A stretch of DNA of 64,000 nucleotides from Streptomyces sp. NBC_00440 (GCF_036014215.1 NZ_CP107921.1:4522001-4586000); one strand, 5' to 3'. Shown: positions 33,493 to 42,241, counted from the first letter of the stretch. Notes: generated by a model from the letters alone, not told the origin. Made by a program: numbers and translations.

Positions 33493-36400
33493 TCAAAATC
33501 GCTTGTACGTACCGTTCTTGGGGTGCCCGTTCTGGCTGTGTCCGGCAGCTTCCTGAGCCTCTGCGGACTCATCGGCACGGATGTCGAGGAGCAGTCTCCG
33601 GAGGCGGTCGGACTCATTCTCGTTGTGCCCGCTGAAGAAGGCGATGGCTTCCTCCAGGTGTGCCGCGGCCTCACCCTGCCGTCCTGCCGCGAGATGGAAT
33701 GTGGCGAGGTCCGCGTGGGAGCCCGCCTCCTCGTCCGTCGCGTGGATCCGCTCCGCCAGCGAGAGGGCCGTGGTCAGTTGCTCCTCGGCGTCGGCGCCGC
33801 GGCCATAACTCAACTCGGCCATGGCCACACCCCGGAGCGCTTGAATCTCTTCCTGCACCGCACCTATGCGCCGCGCCAGGTCGAGTGCCGCCGCATAGTG
33901 AGCCGAAGCCTCCATCGGGCGGCCCGCCGAGAGCATGTTCTTCCCGACAGCATTCAGAGTGATTGCCTCGCACCTTTTGTCATTGATGAGGCGGAAAGTG
34001 GAAAGAGCCTGGCGGTGGAGAGTGAGAGCCTGGCTTGAATTCTCCGGTGTCAGGAGTGAGCTCCCGAGGTTCAGCTGGGCAATTGCCTGTTCCGTTCTGC
34101 TCCCCACGCGCATGACGAGGTCGAGGGACCGGGAGAATGAGGCGCGAGCTGCCTCGTTCTCCCCTCGGTGGAGGTGCAGGTCGCCCAGATTGTTCAGGGC
34201 CTGCGCCTCTCCCCTTTCGTCTTTGGCGCGCACGAAGCCGAAAAGCGACAGCCGGAAGTTCTTCATCGCGCCGTCGTGGTCGCCCAGCTGGAGGAGAGTG
34301 ATACCAAGATTATTCTGGTACCGCGCGATGTGCCAGGGGTCTCCGAGTTTTGATCTGATGTCGAGTGCCTCCCGCTGGAGGACGAGCGAGTCGTCCAGCC
34401 GGCCGACGTCCCAGGCCAGCAGTCCCAGCATTCGCAGCGACTCGGCCTCCGTGGCGATGTCACCCATGGTCCTGGCCAGTTCGAGGGCGCGGTGCCCGTT
34501 CCCTTCGGCCTGCCCGTACCGCCCTGTCCGGTACTGAACGGTGGTGAGGTCGACCAGGGCGCGGGCTTCGGATGCCCGGTCATGGACCGCACACCAGTGG
34601 CCGACCGCGTGGGTGTGCAGCTCTGCCGCCTCCCAGTAGCCCTCCGCGTCGAGGAAGTCGGCGAGTACATGCGCGAGGCGCGCGGCCCTGGCCGGCCGGC
34701 CGTGGCTCCGTGAGTGGCGCTCCACGGCCAGCAGGGCGGCCTGCTCCGCGACGAGCCAGGCTCTGGCTTCTTCGGGCTCCTGCCATCCCGGGAGTGCCCG
34801 GGCCGCCGGCCGGCCGGGCAGGACTTCGGGGGAGCGTCGCGGGTGGGCGAGCCGCACGGCTGCCGCCGCCGCGTGCAGGGAGAAGTCGGCCAGGCGGTCC
34901 CGCGCGGCCTCCCGGGCGGACACTGTGTCGTGCGCGGTGGTCAGGCCGAGGGCGAACTCCCCGATGAGGTCGTGCAACCGGTAACGGTCCGGGGCCGGTT
35001 CCTGCAGCAGATGCGAGTCGAGCAGCGATTCGAGGATGCGCTCGGTGGCTCCCACGGACCGGCCGGTGAGGGCGGCGGTGGCGTGCGGGCCGAAGTCATG
35101 GCCGAAGTGGAGGCCGAGGAGGCGGAAGACCTCTTGATGGTCGGCCGGCAGTGTGTCGTAGGACAGTGCGAAAGCGGAGGCGATCTCGGTGTCGCCGTCG
35201 CGGATCTCGGAGAGCCGGTCACTGGGCCGGGACATGCGCTCGATGAGGTGCGCGACGGTCCACGACGGACGGGAGTTGAGCCGTCCCGCGACCAGCTCCA
35301 GGGCCAGCGGCAGGTGGCCGCAGAGAGTGGCGAGCGCGGACCGCTCGGACGGGGTCCCGCCCCGCTCACGGCCGACCAGCCCGGCGAAGAGCGCGGCCGA
35401 CTCCTTCGGGGGCAGCACATCCAGACTGATGTGGCGGACACCTGGCAGCCCGCTCAGGCGCCGGCGGCTGGTGAGGAGCACCACGGATGAGGGGCTTCCG
35501 GCCAGGAGCGGCCGTACTTGCCGCGGGTCCGCGACGTCATCGAGCACGACGACCACGCGACGGGTGGCGAGCACGGTGCGCCACAGTGCGCTGAGTTCGT
35601 CCAGTTCGTGCGGAACGGCTCCGGCCGGGACGCCGAGCTGACGCAGCAGCGTGGCGATCACCGTCTCCGGCGGGAGCGGTTGCCGGCCCGCGCTGTGGCC
35701 GTGGAGGTTCAGGTAGTGGAGACCTTCCGGATGGTGCTGGGAGAGCCGGCGCGCGGTGTGCAGTGCGAGCAGGGTCTTTCCCACCCCCGCCATCCCGGAG
35801 ATCGAGTGGACGTAGGTGATGTCGGGTGATTCCGTTTCCAGGTGGCGCAGTTCGCTCGTGCGGCCCACCAGTTCCGCGTGAGCGGGGAGGTTGTCCGGGA
35901 CGGGCGCGGCCGGGGCACCCGGCACGCGTTGCGGGAGCAGTTCGCCGACGGGAGAGCGGTCCAGTATCAGCCGGTAGGTGCGGTTGAGGGCCTCGCCCGG
36001 TTCGGTGCCCTCCTGGCGCAGGAGCGTGCGCAGCGTCTCGTACGCGCGCAGGGCGTCGGTCTGCCGGCCGCAGCCGTAGGCGGCGGTCATGAAGTGGCGC
36101 GCCACTGTCTCGTCCGTGGGCCGCTGTTCGACCAGGGCCGTGAGCTCCGGGACGAGCGCGGTGAACCGTCCCATGCCCAGTTCGATCTCCGCCCGCAACA
36201 GCGTCGCCGCGAGCAGGCGTTCGCCGAGGCCGCGGCGTATCCGTTCTGCCCACAGGCCGCCGAGACCGGTGAGCGGCTCCCCGCGCCAGAGGCTCTCCGC
36301 CTGCCGCAGGAGCGCCAGCGCCTGGGTGTCGTCGCCGCTGTCGGACAGCGAACGGGCCTGGGTGGTGAGACGGAGGAACCGATGGTGGTCCACCACGTCC

Positions 36401-36678
36401 GGATCTATGTCCAGGGCATATGCGTGTGCCTCGTTGGGTAATCGGTCGGCACCGAGTCTTCTCCGGATCCGGGTGGCGTAGGAGTGCAGTGACGAGTTCG
36501 GTTTACCGGGTGGGTCGTCGTCCCAGAGGCGTTCGGCAAGTGTGCTCAGCGGCACCGGGGTGCCGACGTCGAGGGCGAGCGCGGCCAGCATATGGACGGC
36601 CTTCGCGGACCCGTACATCCCGCGGCGCCCGTCCACGCGCAGTTCGACCGGTCCCAGAACAAGAATGTCGAAGTGCAC
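33493..36678 (-). CDS. AfsR/SARP-type regulator with NB-ARC and TPR domains
   Basis: Large transcriptional activator of 1061 residues. The GTG at 36678 follows GGGGGGAG by 6 bases and gives the usual SARP start HFDILVLGPVEL. Domains: OmpR-like DNA-binding domain (about 1-95), bacterial transcriptional activation domain (about 100-250), NB-ARC ATPase (about 275-560, P-loop GMAGVGKT near 296, Walker B VVVVLDDV), and TPR repeats (about 680-1030). AfsR-type SARPs activate secondary metabolism after ATP-dependent activation. A TTA leucine codon lies at 36439-36441 (Leu80), so translation should depend on the bldA tRNA. No biosynthetic cluster is visible in the window, so the target is unknown. It is divergent from another NB-ARC/TPR gene. 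Confidence 0.93.
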   Translation of the reverse strand: MHFDILVLGPVELRVDGRRGMYGSAKAVHMLAALALDVGTPVPLSTLAERLWDDDPPGKPNSSLHSYATRIRRRLGADRLPNEAHAYALDIDPDVVDHHRFLRLTTQARSLSDSGDDTQALALLRQAESLWRGEPLTGLGGLWAERIRRGLGERLLAATLLRAEIELGMGRFTALVPELTALVEQRPTDETVARHFMTAAYGCGRQTDALRAYETLRTLLRQEGTEPGEALNRTYRLILDRSPVGELLPQRVPGAPAAPVPDNLPAHAELVGRTSELRHLETESPDITYVHSISGMAGVGKTLLALHTARRLSQHHPEGLHYLNLHGHSAGRQPLPPETVIATLLRQLGVPAGAVPHELDELSALWRTVLATRRVVVVLDDVADPRQVRPLLAGSPSSVVLLTSRRRLSGLPGVRHISLDVLPPKESAALFAGLVGRERGGTPSERSALATLCGHLPLALELVAGRLNSRPSWTVAHLIERMSRPSDRLSEIRDGDTEIASAFALSYDTLPADHQEVFRLLGLHFGHDFGPHATAALTGRSVGATERILESLLDSHLLQEPAPDRYRLHDLIGEFALGLTTAHDTVSAREAARDRLADFSLHAAAAAVRLAHPRRSPEVLPGRPAARALPGWQEPEEARAWLVAEQAALLAVERHSRSHGRPARAARLAHVLADFLDAEGYWEAAELHTHAVGHWCAVHDRASEARALVDLTTVQYRTGRYGQAEGNGHRALELARTMGDIATEAESLRMLGLLAWDVGRLDDSLVLQREALDIRSKLGDPWHIARYQNNLGITLLQLGDHDGAMKNFRLSLFGFVRAKDERGEAQALNNLGDLHLHRGENEAARASFSRSLDLVMRVGSRTEQAIAQLNLGSSLLTPENSSQALTLHRQALSTFRLINDKRCEAITLNAVGKNMLSAGRPMEASAHYAAALDLARRIGAVQEEIQALRGVAMAELSYGRGADAEEQLTTALSLAERIHATDEEAGSHADLATFHLAAGRQGEAAAHLEEAIAFFSGHNENESDRLRRLLLDIRADESAEAQEAAGHSQNGHPKNGTYKRF

Positions 36679-36913
36679 CAGCAGCTCCCCCCGGCCGGCC
36701 CGACAGGTAGACCAACAAGGGTGACAGATCGTCAACTCTGGTCAATAGATACACCAGTTGGCTCTCATGCTTGGCTCGAATGTTCCTTATGTTGCCGCCT
36801 TCGGTCTTTCAAGGTCGGGAGAGAGTTCTGGATTCCACCGGTTCTGGATTCCACCGGTCCGGGGCACCGGGTCGCAGCGCGGGTAGGAAACGGCGACACC
36901 AGGGGGGTCGGCG
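36679..36913. promoter_or_regulatory. Divergent control region between two NB-ARC genes
   Basis: This 235-bp region holds the start signals for the SARP gene (minus) and the NLR-like gene (plus). Two GTCAA elements at 36731 and 36741 give TTGAC-like hexamers on the minus strand. A 16-bp tandem repeat lies at 36825-36856. AGGGGGG at 36901-36907 is the plus-strand ribosome binding site. Confidence 0.55.
36825..36856. repeat. Exact 16-bp tandem repeat in the divergent promoter
   Basis: GTTCTGGATTCCACCG occurs twice in direct succession. SARP activators bind direct repeats next to promoters, so this is a candidate binding site, though the 16-bp period is unproven for that family. Confidence 0.85.
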
Positions 36914-39247
36914 ATGGAACCGGTGACCGCCGCCCGGCTCGCCACCGTTCTCGGCCGGGTCGATGACGCTGCGTGGCAGGCACTGGCGGATCTGCTGCCC
37001 GGGCAGGGACTTCCGCGGCGTCCGCCGACGGATCCCGTGGCGACGGCGGCTCTCGCCGAGGCACTGGCGGCTGCGGCCGCCGCCCGCCAGGAGCTGGGCG
37101 CGGCCCTCCGCCTCTGGCTGACGGCCGTGCCCATGACCAACAGCATCGCGGGAGAGGCGCGCATCGAGGGAACGGTCGTCCAGGCGAGAGACATCAAGAA
37201 CGTCCATGTCCACCAGCTGACACCGCCCCCGCACCGCTCCGGCCGCCCCCGGCAACTGATCCCCGGGCCCGCCCATTTCACCGGACGGACCCCGGACCTG
37301 GCAGCGCTGGAGGCACTCCGTACCGGCCACCCCGGCGTCGCGCCGCCGACCGTTGTGGTCACCGGCGCGGCCGGAGTCGGCAAGACCGCCCTGGCGGCCC
37401 ACTGGCTCAACGCGGTGGCCGGCGAGTATCCGGACGGCCAGCTCTACGTGGACCTCCGCGGCCACGCCCGGCACGCGGCGCTCCGTCCGGGCGAGGCCCT
37501 GGGCCAGTTCCTGAGGGCGTTCGGTATCGATCACGTACCGGCCGAGCTGGCAGAACAGGCCGCCCTGTGGCGTACGGTCACGGCCGACCTGCGCGTCGCG
37601 GTCATGCTGGACAACGCGCTGAGCGCGGCGCAGGTCCGCCCGCTGCTCCCGGCCGGTCCCGGCGCGCTCGTCGTGGTGACCAGCAGACGGCGGCTGCCCG
37701 GGCTCACCCTGGACGGCGCCTCCTTCCACCAGTTGGGCGGCCTGGCCATCGGCTCCGCCGTCGAGCTGCTGAGCCACCGGCTCGGCGGTGGACGGGTGGC
37801 CGGCGAGCCCGCCGCCGCGCACCGGCTCGCCGAATCCTGCTCCGGGCTGCCTCTCGCGGTCTGTGTCGCCGCAGCCCGTATTGCCGCCAGGCCCCAGCAG
37901 TCCCTTGCCTCCCTCGCCGCTGCCATGAGCAGGGCCGACGACCGCCTCGGCGCCCTCAACGCAGGCGGTGAGCGGGCCGTGCAGACCGCGCTCGACGACT
38001 CCTACCGGACGCTCTCCGCCGGTGCCGCCCGGAGCTACCGGCGGCTCGGCCTGCTGCCGGTCGGGGAGTTCGGACCGCTCCTGGCAGCCGCTTCCTGCGC
38101 CCTTTCCGCCGAGGAAGCGGAACGGGTGCTCGACGAGCTGATCGAGGTCAACCTCATCGAGGAACTCGGCTCCGAACGCTGGCGGTTCCACGATCTGGTG
38201 CGGCTGCACGCGGCCCAGCGGGCCGCCGCCGAGGACACCCCCGGGACCCGCGACGAGACCGTACGCAGGACGGTCGACTGGTATCTGCGCACCGCGACGG
38301 AAGCCAGGGCGCTGCTCTCACCCACGCACCGCACGCTGCGCAGGGACTACGCCTACGAGCCCGTCGGGCTGCCGACGCCCTTCAGCTCCGCGGAGGACGC
38401 CCTGCGCTGGCTGGACAGCGAGCGGCTGCACCTCATGACGGCGCTGCGGGCCGCTGTGGAGCACGGCTGGTCCGCTCCGGTGTGGCAACTCGCAGACAGC
38501 ATGCAGCCGTTGTTCCTGCGGCTGCGCCCCTACGACCTGTGGATCGAGGCCCACCGGTACGGGCTGGCCGCCGCGCGCCTGGCCGGCCATCCGGACGGCG
38601 AGAGCCGCATGCTGACCACCGGGGGCAGCGGGCTGTACAACGCGGGCCATTACGACGAGGCGGTGAGGTGGTTCACCCGGGCCCTGCACGGCGCCCGCCG
38701 GGACGCCGACCGCCGGGCGGAAGCCCAGGCGCTGCACGGCCTGGGCCAGTCGCACCGGCTGGCGGGGCGGCTGGACCGGGCCACTGGGTACTTCACCGAG
38801 GCCCTCGCTCTGCGCGAGGAGATCGGATACGTGCGGGGCGCGGCCCTGAGCAGGCTGTGCCTGGGCGATATCGCGCTCGCCACCGGGGACCCGCACCGTG
38901 CCGTCGTACTGCTGACCCGCGCGCGGAGCGACCTGCTCGCGGTACCCGACCCCTACGACGCTGCGCGCGCCCTCGCCTTTCTCGGCCGGGCCAGAGCGGC
39001 GGACGGCATCGCGGACTTCGCCGCGGCCGACCGCCAACTCCTTCTGGCACTCGATGAGTTCGCGGCCACCGGGTCGGTGCACTGGCAGGGGCGGGTGCTG
39101 GAGATGCTCGGGGAGTGCGCGGAGGACCGCGGCGACCGGCGGGCCGCCGCGGCACGGTACCGGCAGTCCCTCGCCCGCTACGCGCCGGTCAGTCCCGGTG
39201 ACACCCGGCGTCTCCAGGAGCGGCTTCGGGCCCTGGACGCGGGCTGA
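36914..39247 (+). CDS. NLR-like NB-ARC/TPR protein with RHIM/BASS-like amyloid motif
   Basis: STAND-type ATPase of 777 residues with no DNA-binding domain. Residues 1-72 are helical. At about 76-100 is a short motif of beta-prone residues, beginning NSIAGEARIEGTVVQARDI and followed by histidines and valines, which resembles bacterial amyloid signalling motifs (RHIM/BASS-like) found on actinobacterial NLR proteins. NB-ARC follows with P-loop GAAGVGKT at 151-158, RVAVMLDNA as Walker B and the VVTSRRR motif. TPR-type repeats fill about 540-770. Such proteins oligomerise on a signal and transmit a fold to an effector. No obvious effector with the same motif lies next to it. It has a good AGGGGGG ribosome binding site. 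Its 3' end overlaps a convergent small gene. Confidence 0.85.
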   Translation: MEPVTAARLATVLGRVDDAAWQALADLLPGQGLPRRPPTDPVATAALAEALAAAAAARQELGAALRLWLTAVPMTNSIAGEARIEGTVVQARDIKNVHVHQLTPPPHRSGRPRQLIPGPAHFTGRTPDLAALEALRTGHPGVAPPTVVVTGAAGVGKTALAAHWLNAVAGEYPDGQLYVDLRGHARHAALRPGEALGQFLRAFGIDHVPAELAEQAALWRTVTADLRVAVMLDNALSAAQVRPLLPAGPGALVVVTSRRRLPGLTLDGASFHQLGGLAIGSAVELLSHRLGGGRVAGEPAAAHRLAESCSGLPLAVCVAAARIAARPQQSLASLAAAMSRADDRLGALNAGGERAVQTALDDSYRTLSAGAARSYRRLGLLPVGEFGPLLAAASCALSAEEAERVLDELIEVNLIEELGSERWRFHDLVRLHAAQRAAAEDTPGTRDETVRRTVDWYLRTATEARALLSPTHRTLRRDYAYEPVGLPTPFSSAEDALRWLDSERLHLMTALRAAVEHGWSAPVWQLADSMQPLFLRLRPYDLWIEAHRYGLAAARLAGHPDGESRMLTTGGSGLYNAGHYDEAVRWFTRALHGARRDADRRAEAQALHGLGQSHRLAGRLDRATGYFTEALALREEIGYVRGAALSRLCLGDIALATGDPHRAVVLLTRARSDLLAVPDPYDAARALAFLGRARAADGIADFAAADRQLLLALDEFAATGSVHWQGRVLEMLGECAEDRGDRRAAAARYRQSLARYAPVSPGDTRRLQERLRALDAG

Positions 39248-39530
39248 GCAGCCACCGGTAGAGCACCGAGAGATGCGGCCCCATGTCCCCGGCCCCGCAC
39301 AGCGGGCCCACCGTGAAGGCGGCGCGGCCGCGCACCACCACCACGCACAGGCCGTCCGCCGGATCGCGGAGCGCGACCAGTTGGCAGCCGGGGTAGCTGC
39401 GCGCCGTCTCGACGGCCCGGCCGGCGCTGCCGGTTCCGTACAGGACATCGGCGCAGCAGAGCCACGTGTCGCCCGGGTCGCTGTCGATGTCCACCCGGAT
39501 GTGGTCGTGCGAGACCGTCACCCCGGTCAT
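39189..39530 (-). CDS. Small uncharacterised protein coupled to the glycerophosphotransferase-like gene
   Basis: A 113-residue frame that begins at the ATG at 39530, overlapping the stop of the upstream gene by ATGA, which argues strongly for translational coupling. The protein is a single compact domain with alternating strands and helices (VTVSHDHIRVDIDSD, GDTWLCCADVLYG, LCVVVVRGRAAFTVGP). It has no signal peptide or membrane segment. I do not recognise the family. The last 59 bases overlap the end of the convergent NLR gene, and the tail (about 15 residues) is proline- and glycine-rich. The same frame stays open far upstream, but only the coupled ATG has support. Confidence 0.6.
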   Translation of the reverse strand: MTGVTVSHDHIRVDIDSDPGDTWLCCADVLYGTGSAGRAVETARSYPGCQLVALRDPADGLCVVVVRGRAAFTVGPLCGAGDMGPHLSVLYRWLLSPRPGPEAAPGDAGCHRD

Positions 39531-40756
39531 GCCGCGACCTGGCGGTCGGGGAGCGGTACGGGCTCGGTGGCCGGCAGGCAGGCGGGCCGCCCCAGGCCCA
39601 GGACCCGGTACATCAGCTTCCGCATCCGGCGGTTGAACCGGCCCGGTTCGGACGAGATGCCCGCCGCGATGCGCCGGTAGGCCCGCCGCGGATACTCCGC
39701 GGCCGCGTATTCGAGCTGCTCCGCGAGCGGCCGGGTGGGGGACAGCGAGGGCGCGGCGAGCGCCAGGCCCACCCCGGGCGAGAGCGGATTGGCGTCGTGG
39801 TGCGGGTAGCGGGACAGGATGACGGGGGCGCCGGTCATCGACGCGTAGAGCGTGACCGAGCCGTAGTCCCCGATGACCGAGTCGGCCGCGATCAGCGGTA
39901 CCCGCCAGTCGACGTCCGGCGGGATCAGGATGAGGCCCGCCCGGCGGCAGTCGGCCAGCCATGCCCGTACCTGCCAGTGGCCGTGCCGGGACCAGACGTT
40001 GGGGTGGACGAGCAGCGCGGTGCGGTAGCGGCGGGCGGGCAGTTCGGTGAGCAGCCGGGGCAGCAGGGCGTCGAGCCGGTTGAACGCCGACTTCGGGCCC
40101 CAGGTCGAGGTCGCGAGCACGAGTCGCTCGTCGTGCCGCAGGCCGAGTGCCGCGCGGTAGCGTTCCCGCAGCGGCAGACTCGCCGCGATGCGGTCGTAGC
40201 AGGGGTCGCCCACCACCTCGGCGACCGGCAACGCCTCCGGGCACCACCGCCTCAGCGCGCCGAGATCATCACGGTGCGGCAGTGCGACCGCGCGCGGCAC
40301 GACCCTCCCCTTCCACGTCAGATGCTTCCGCCCGGTGATCCCGCCCGGCTCCCGTTCGGTGTCCCGGCCGCCGCTCTCCGGCGATCGGGCCAGCGACATG
40401 TGACCGCCGCCGTGGGACATCCGGATCAGCGGGGCCCGTACCTGCTCCATGCCCTGTGATCCCGCCGCGAGCGCCAGGTCGAACCGGGTCCTCCTCGCCT
40501 CGCGCCAGGGCATGACCGTCGCACCGATGCCGCGCAGGAAGTGCGCCGCGCCGTCGTTGAACGCGTGCGGTGCGACGGTGAAAGCGACTTCGACGCGCAG
40601 ATCGGAATCCAGCAGGGGCAGTACCTCCTGGAGCCTTTTGCCGTAGACCTCCGTGTGGACGAGTACCAGTACCTTCTTCCGCTCGGGCAGCGTGCGCCAC
40701 TGCGCCGCCCCGGCTCCCTCCGCCGCTGCTTGCCTTCCGGTTTCGCTGACTGGCAT
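39527..40756 (-). CDS. CDP-glycerol glycerophosphotransferase-like protein
   Basis: A 409-residue protein starting at the ATG at 40756 behind GGGGGAA. The C-terminal half shows the teichoic-acid-polymerase-like pattern: WGPKSAFNRLDALLPRLLTEL, a conserved LLVHPNVW and VIGDYGSVTLYASMTGAPVIL, the family's DYSS-like motif followed by a proline before the terminal domain. The N-terminal half has a GT-B-like arrangement with RKKVLVLVHTEVYGKRLQEVL. It may transfer glycerol phosphate or a similar group in wall-polymer synthesis, or be a divergent GT-B protein of other function. No signal peptide is present. It is followed by the coupled 113-residue gene. Confidence 0.65.
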   Translation of the reverse strand: MPVSETGRQAAAEGAGAAQWRTLPERKKVLVLVHTEVYGKRLQEVLPLLDSDLRVEVAFTVAPHAFNDGAAHFLRGIGATVMPWREARRTRFDLALAAGSQGMEQVRAPLIRMSHGGGHMSLARSPESGGRDTEREPGGITGRKHLTWKGRVVPRAVALPHRDDLGALRRWCPEALPVAEVVGDPCYDRIAASLPLRERYRAALGLRHDERLVLATSTWGPKSAFNRLDALLPRLLTELPARRYRTALLVHPNVWSRHGHWQVRAWLADCRRAGLILIPPDVDWRVPLIAADSVIGDYGSVTLYASMTGAPVILSRYPHHDANPLSPGVGLALAAPSLSPTRPLAEQLEYAAAEYPRRAYRRIAAGISSEPGRFNRRMRKLMYRVLGLGRPACLPATEPVPLPDRQVAA

Positions 40757-40946
40757 GCGTTCCCCCGTTGCCTTTGAGCGCCTGTCACGGACCCCGGAGC
40801 GGGATCCGTGCACAGAGGGCATGCCCGGGGCGCGGCGCAGGAGCCTTGCCGCGGCCTTGACGAAACCTTGCACTGCCGCGGAGAGGCCCGGAGAACGCGG
40901 GTTTCGGGCCCGGGAAGTTCGCTGGGGGACGCCGCCCCGCCACTGC

Positions 40947-42002
40947 TCAGAGCACCTCCCCCGTGGTGCGCCGGTAGGTGGAGCGGCGGTCGTCGATCTC
41001 CGCCCAGCGGTCCCCGTACACCGTCCGGGTGGTGCCCGGCTCCCGCAGGAAGTCGTGCGGGAAGCCGTGCGGGACGGCGCTCGTCTCGTTCAGGCGGGCC
41101 AGGGCTTCGTCGTCCAGCCGGACGTCGACCGAGGCCAGGTTGTCCGCGAGCTGGCTCTCCTTGGTGGCGGCGATGATGGGGATGATGTTGCCGGGGCGGC
41201 TGCGCAGCCAGGCCAGCGCCACCTGGGCCGGGGTCCAGCCGCCCTGTTCGGCCACGTCGAGGACCGCGGTGATCACCGCGTCCTCGTTCGGATCCCGGTC
41301 GCCCGGATCGGCGCCGTCCAGACGGCCGGTCTCGCCCCTGCGGTACTTGCCGGTGAGCTTGCCCGCCGCGAGCGGTGCCCAGGCCAGCACGGCCAGGTCG
41401 AACGCGCGGGCCTGCGGCAGGAGTTCGCGCTCCGGGGTCCGCTCCAGAAGGTTGTAGCGCAGCTGGGAGCCCGCGAAGGAGGTCCACCCGCGCAGCTCGG
41501 CCAGGGTGTTCGCCTGCGCGATCTCCCACGCGGGCCAGTCGGACACCCCGATGTACTGCACCTTTCCGGACCTGACCAGATCGTCCAGGGCCCGCATCAC
41601 CTCGTCGACCGGGGTGAAGTTGTCACGGGCGTGCACCCACAGGACGTCGACCCGGTCGGTACGCAGCCGGCCGAGGCTGGCCTCCACCGACTGCACGAGG
41701 TTCTTTCGGTGGTTGCCCGCCGAGTTGACATCGTCGGGGTCGATCGCGCAGGTGTACTTGGTCGCCAGGACGAACCGGTCCCTGCGCCCTTCCAGCAGCT
41801 TCCCGAGAATGCGCTCCGAGCTGCCGTCGGTGTACTTGTTGGCGGTGTCGATGAAGTTGCCGCCCGCTTCGGCATAGGAGTTGACGATGCGTTCGCTCGT
41901 GTCCTCGGCGGCGCCCCAGCCCCAGTCGTCGCCGATGGTCATGGCGCCGAGGCTCAGCTCGCTGACGCGCAGACCGGTCCTGCCGAACAGTGTGTAGCGC
42001 AC
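40947..42002 (-). CDS. Aldo/keto reductase
   Basis: NADPH-dependent reductase of 351 residues with a TIM-barrel fold. The catalytic tetrad is visible: Asp in NFIDTANKYTDG, Tyr in the same stretch, Lys in LATKYT and His in LWVHARDN. The C-terminal cofactor-binding segment reads IIPIIAATKESQLADNL. It is preceded by a promoter with a 19-bp spacer and an 18-bp palindrome of MerR type and by a 130-base leader filled with repeats, so its expression is likely induced by a stress or ligand sensed by a MerR-family regulator encoded elsewhere. The substrate is not known. Confidence 0.93.
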   Translation of the reverse strand: MRYTLFGRTGLRVSELSLGAMTIGDDWGWGAAEDTSERIVNSYAEAGGNFIDTANKYTDGSSERILGKLLEGRRDRFVLATKYTCAIDPDDVNSAGNHRKNLVQSVEASLGRLRTDRVDVLWVHARDNFTPVDEVMRALDDLVRSGKVQYIGVSDWPAWEIAQANTLAELRGWTSFAGSQLRYNLLERTPERELLPQARAFDLAVLAWAPLAAGKLTGKYRRGETGRLDGADPGDRDPNEDAVITAVLDVAEQGGWTPAQVALAWLRSRPGNIIPIIAATKESQLADNLASVDVRLDDEALARLNETSAVPHGFPHDFLREPGTTRTVYGDRWAEIDDRRSTYRRTTGEVL

Positions 42003-42026
42003 GGTGTTGCCCTTCGGTCGGGTGGT

Positions 42027-42131
42027 GGTACGTACGGTGGCGGTACGTACGGCGTGACGCGGTACGTACGGCGTGACGCGATACGTATCGGCGTGACGCG
42101 ATACGTACGGCGTGGCACGTACGGCGTGGTG
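42027..42131. repeat. Tandem array of TACGTACGGCGTGACGCG-like units in the AKR leader
   Basis: About six units related to the 18-base TACGTACGGCGTGACGCG occur head to tail between 42027 and 42131; two are nearly identical, the outer ones truncated or diverged. Each carries the self-complementary TACGTA. The array lies between the MerR-type promoter and the start codon, so it should be transcribed. Confidence 0.85.
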
Positions 42132-42137
42132 GGCACG

Positions 42138-42168
42138 ACGCTAGGAGCTGGAGCGCGCTCCAGCGCAA
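42138..42168 (-). promoter_or_regulatory. MerR-type promoter of the aldo/keto reductase
   Basis: On the minus strand, TTGCGC (42163-42168) and TAGCGT (42138-42143) are separated by 19 bp, the overlong spacer typical of MerR-activated promoters. The spacer region carries the perfect 18-bp palindrome GCTGGAGCGCGCTCCAGC (42147-42164). No MerR gene is in the window. Confidence 0.75.
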
Positions 42169-42241
42169 GCCCCGTCTCCGGGTCCCGTCTCTGGAGTCCC
42201 GCTTCTGGGGTACCGCGCCGGCGCCGCGCGCATCCGCGGGG

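Noticed and set aside
33493..40756. Secondary-metabolite gene cluster around the SARP regulator
   Set aside because: No polyketide synthase, peptide synthetase, terpene or tailoring genes are nearby; a glycerophosphotransferase-like gene alone does not make a cluster.
42027..42131. CRISPR-like array
   Set aside because: The units are head-to-tail without unique spacers, and no cas gene is present; the same holds for the arrays at 46613 and 48967.
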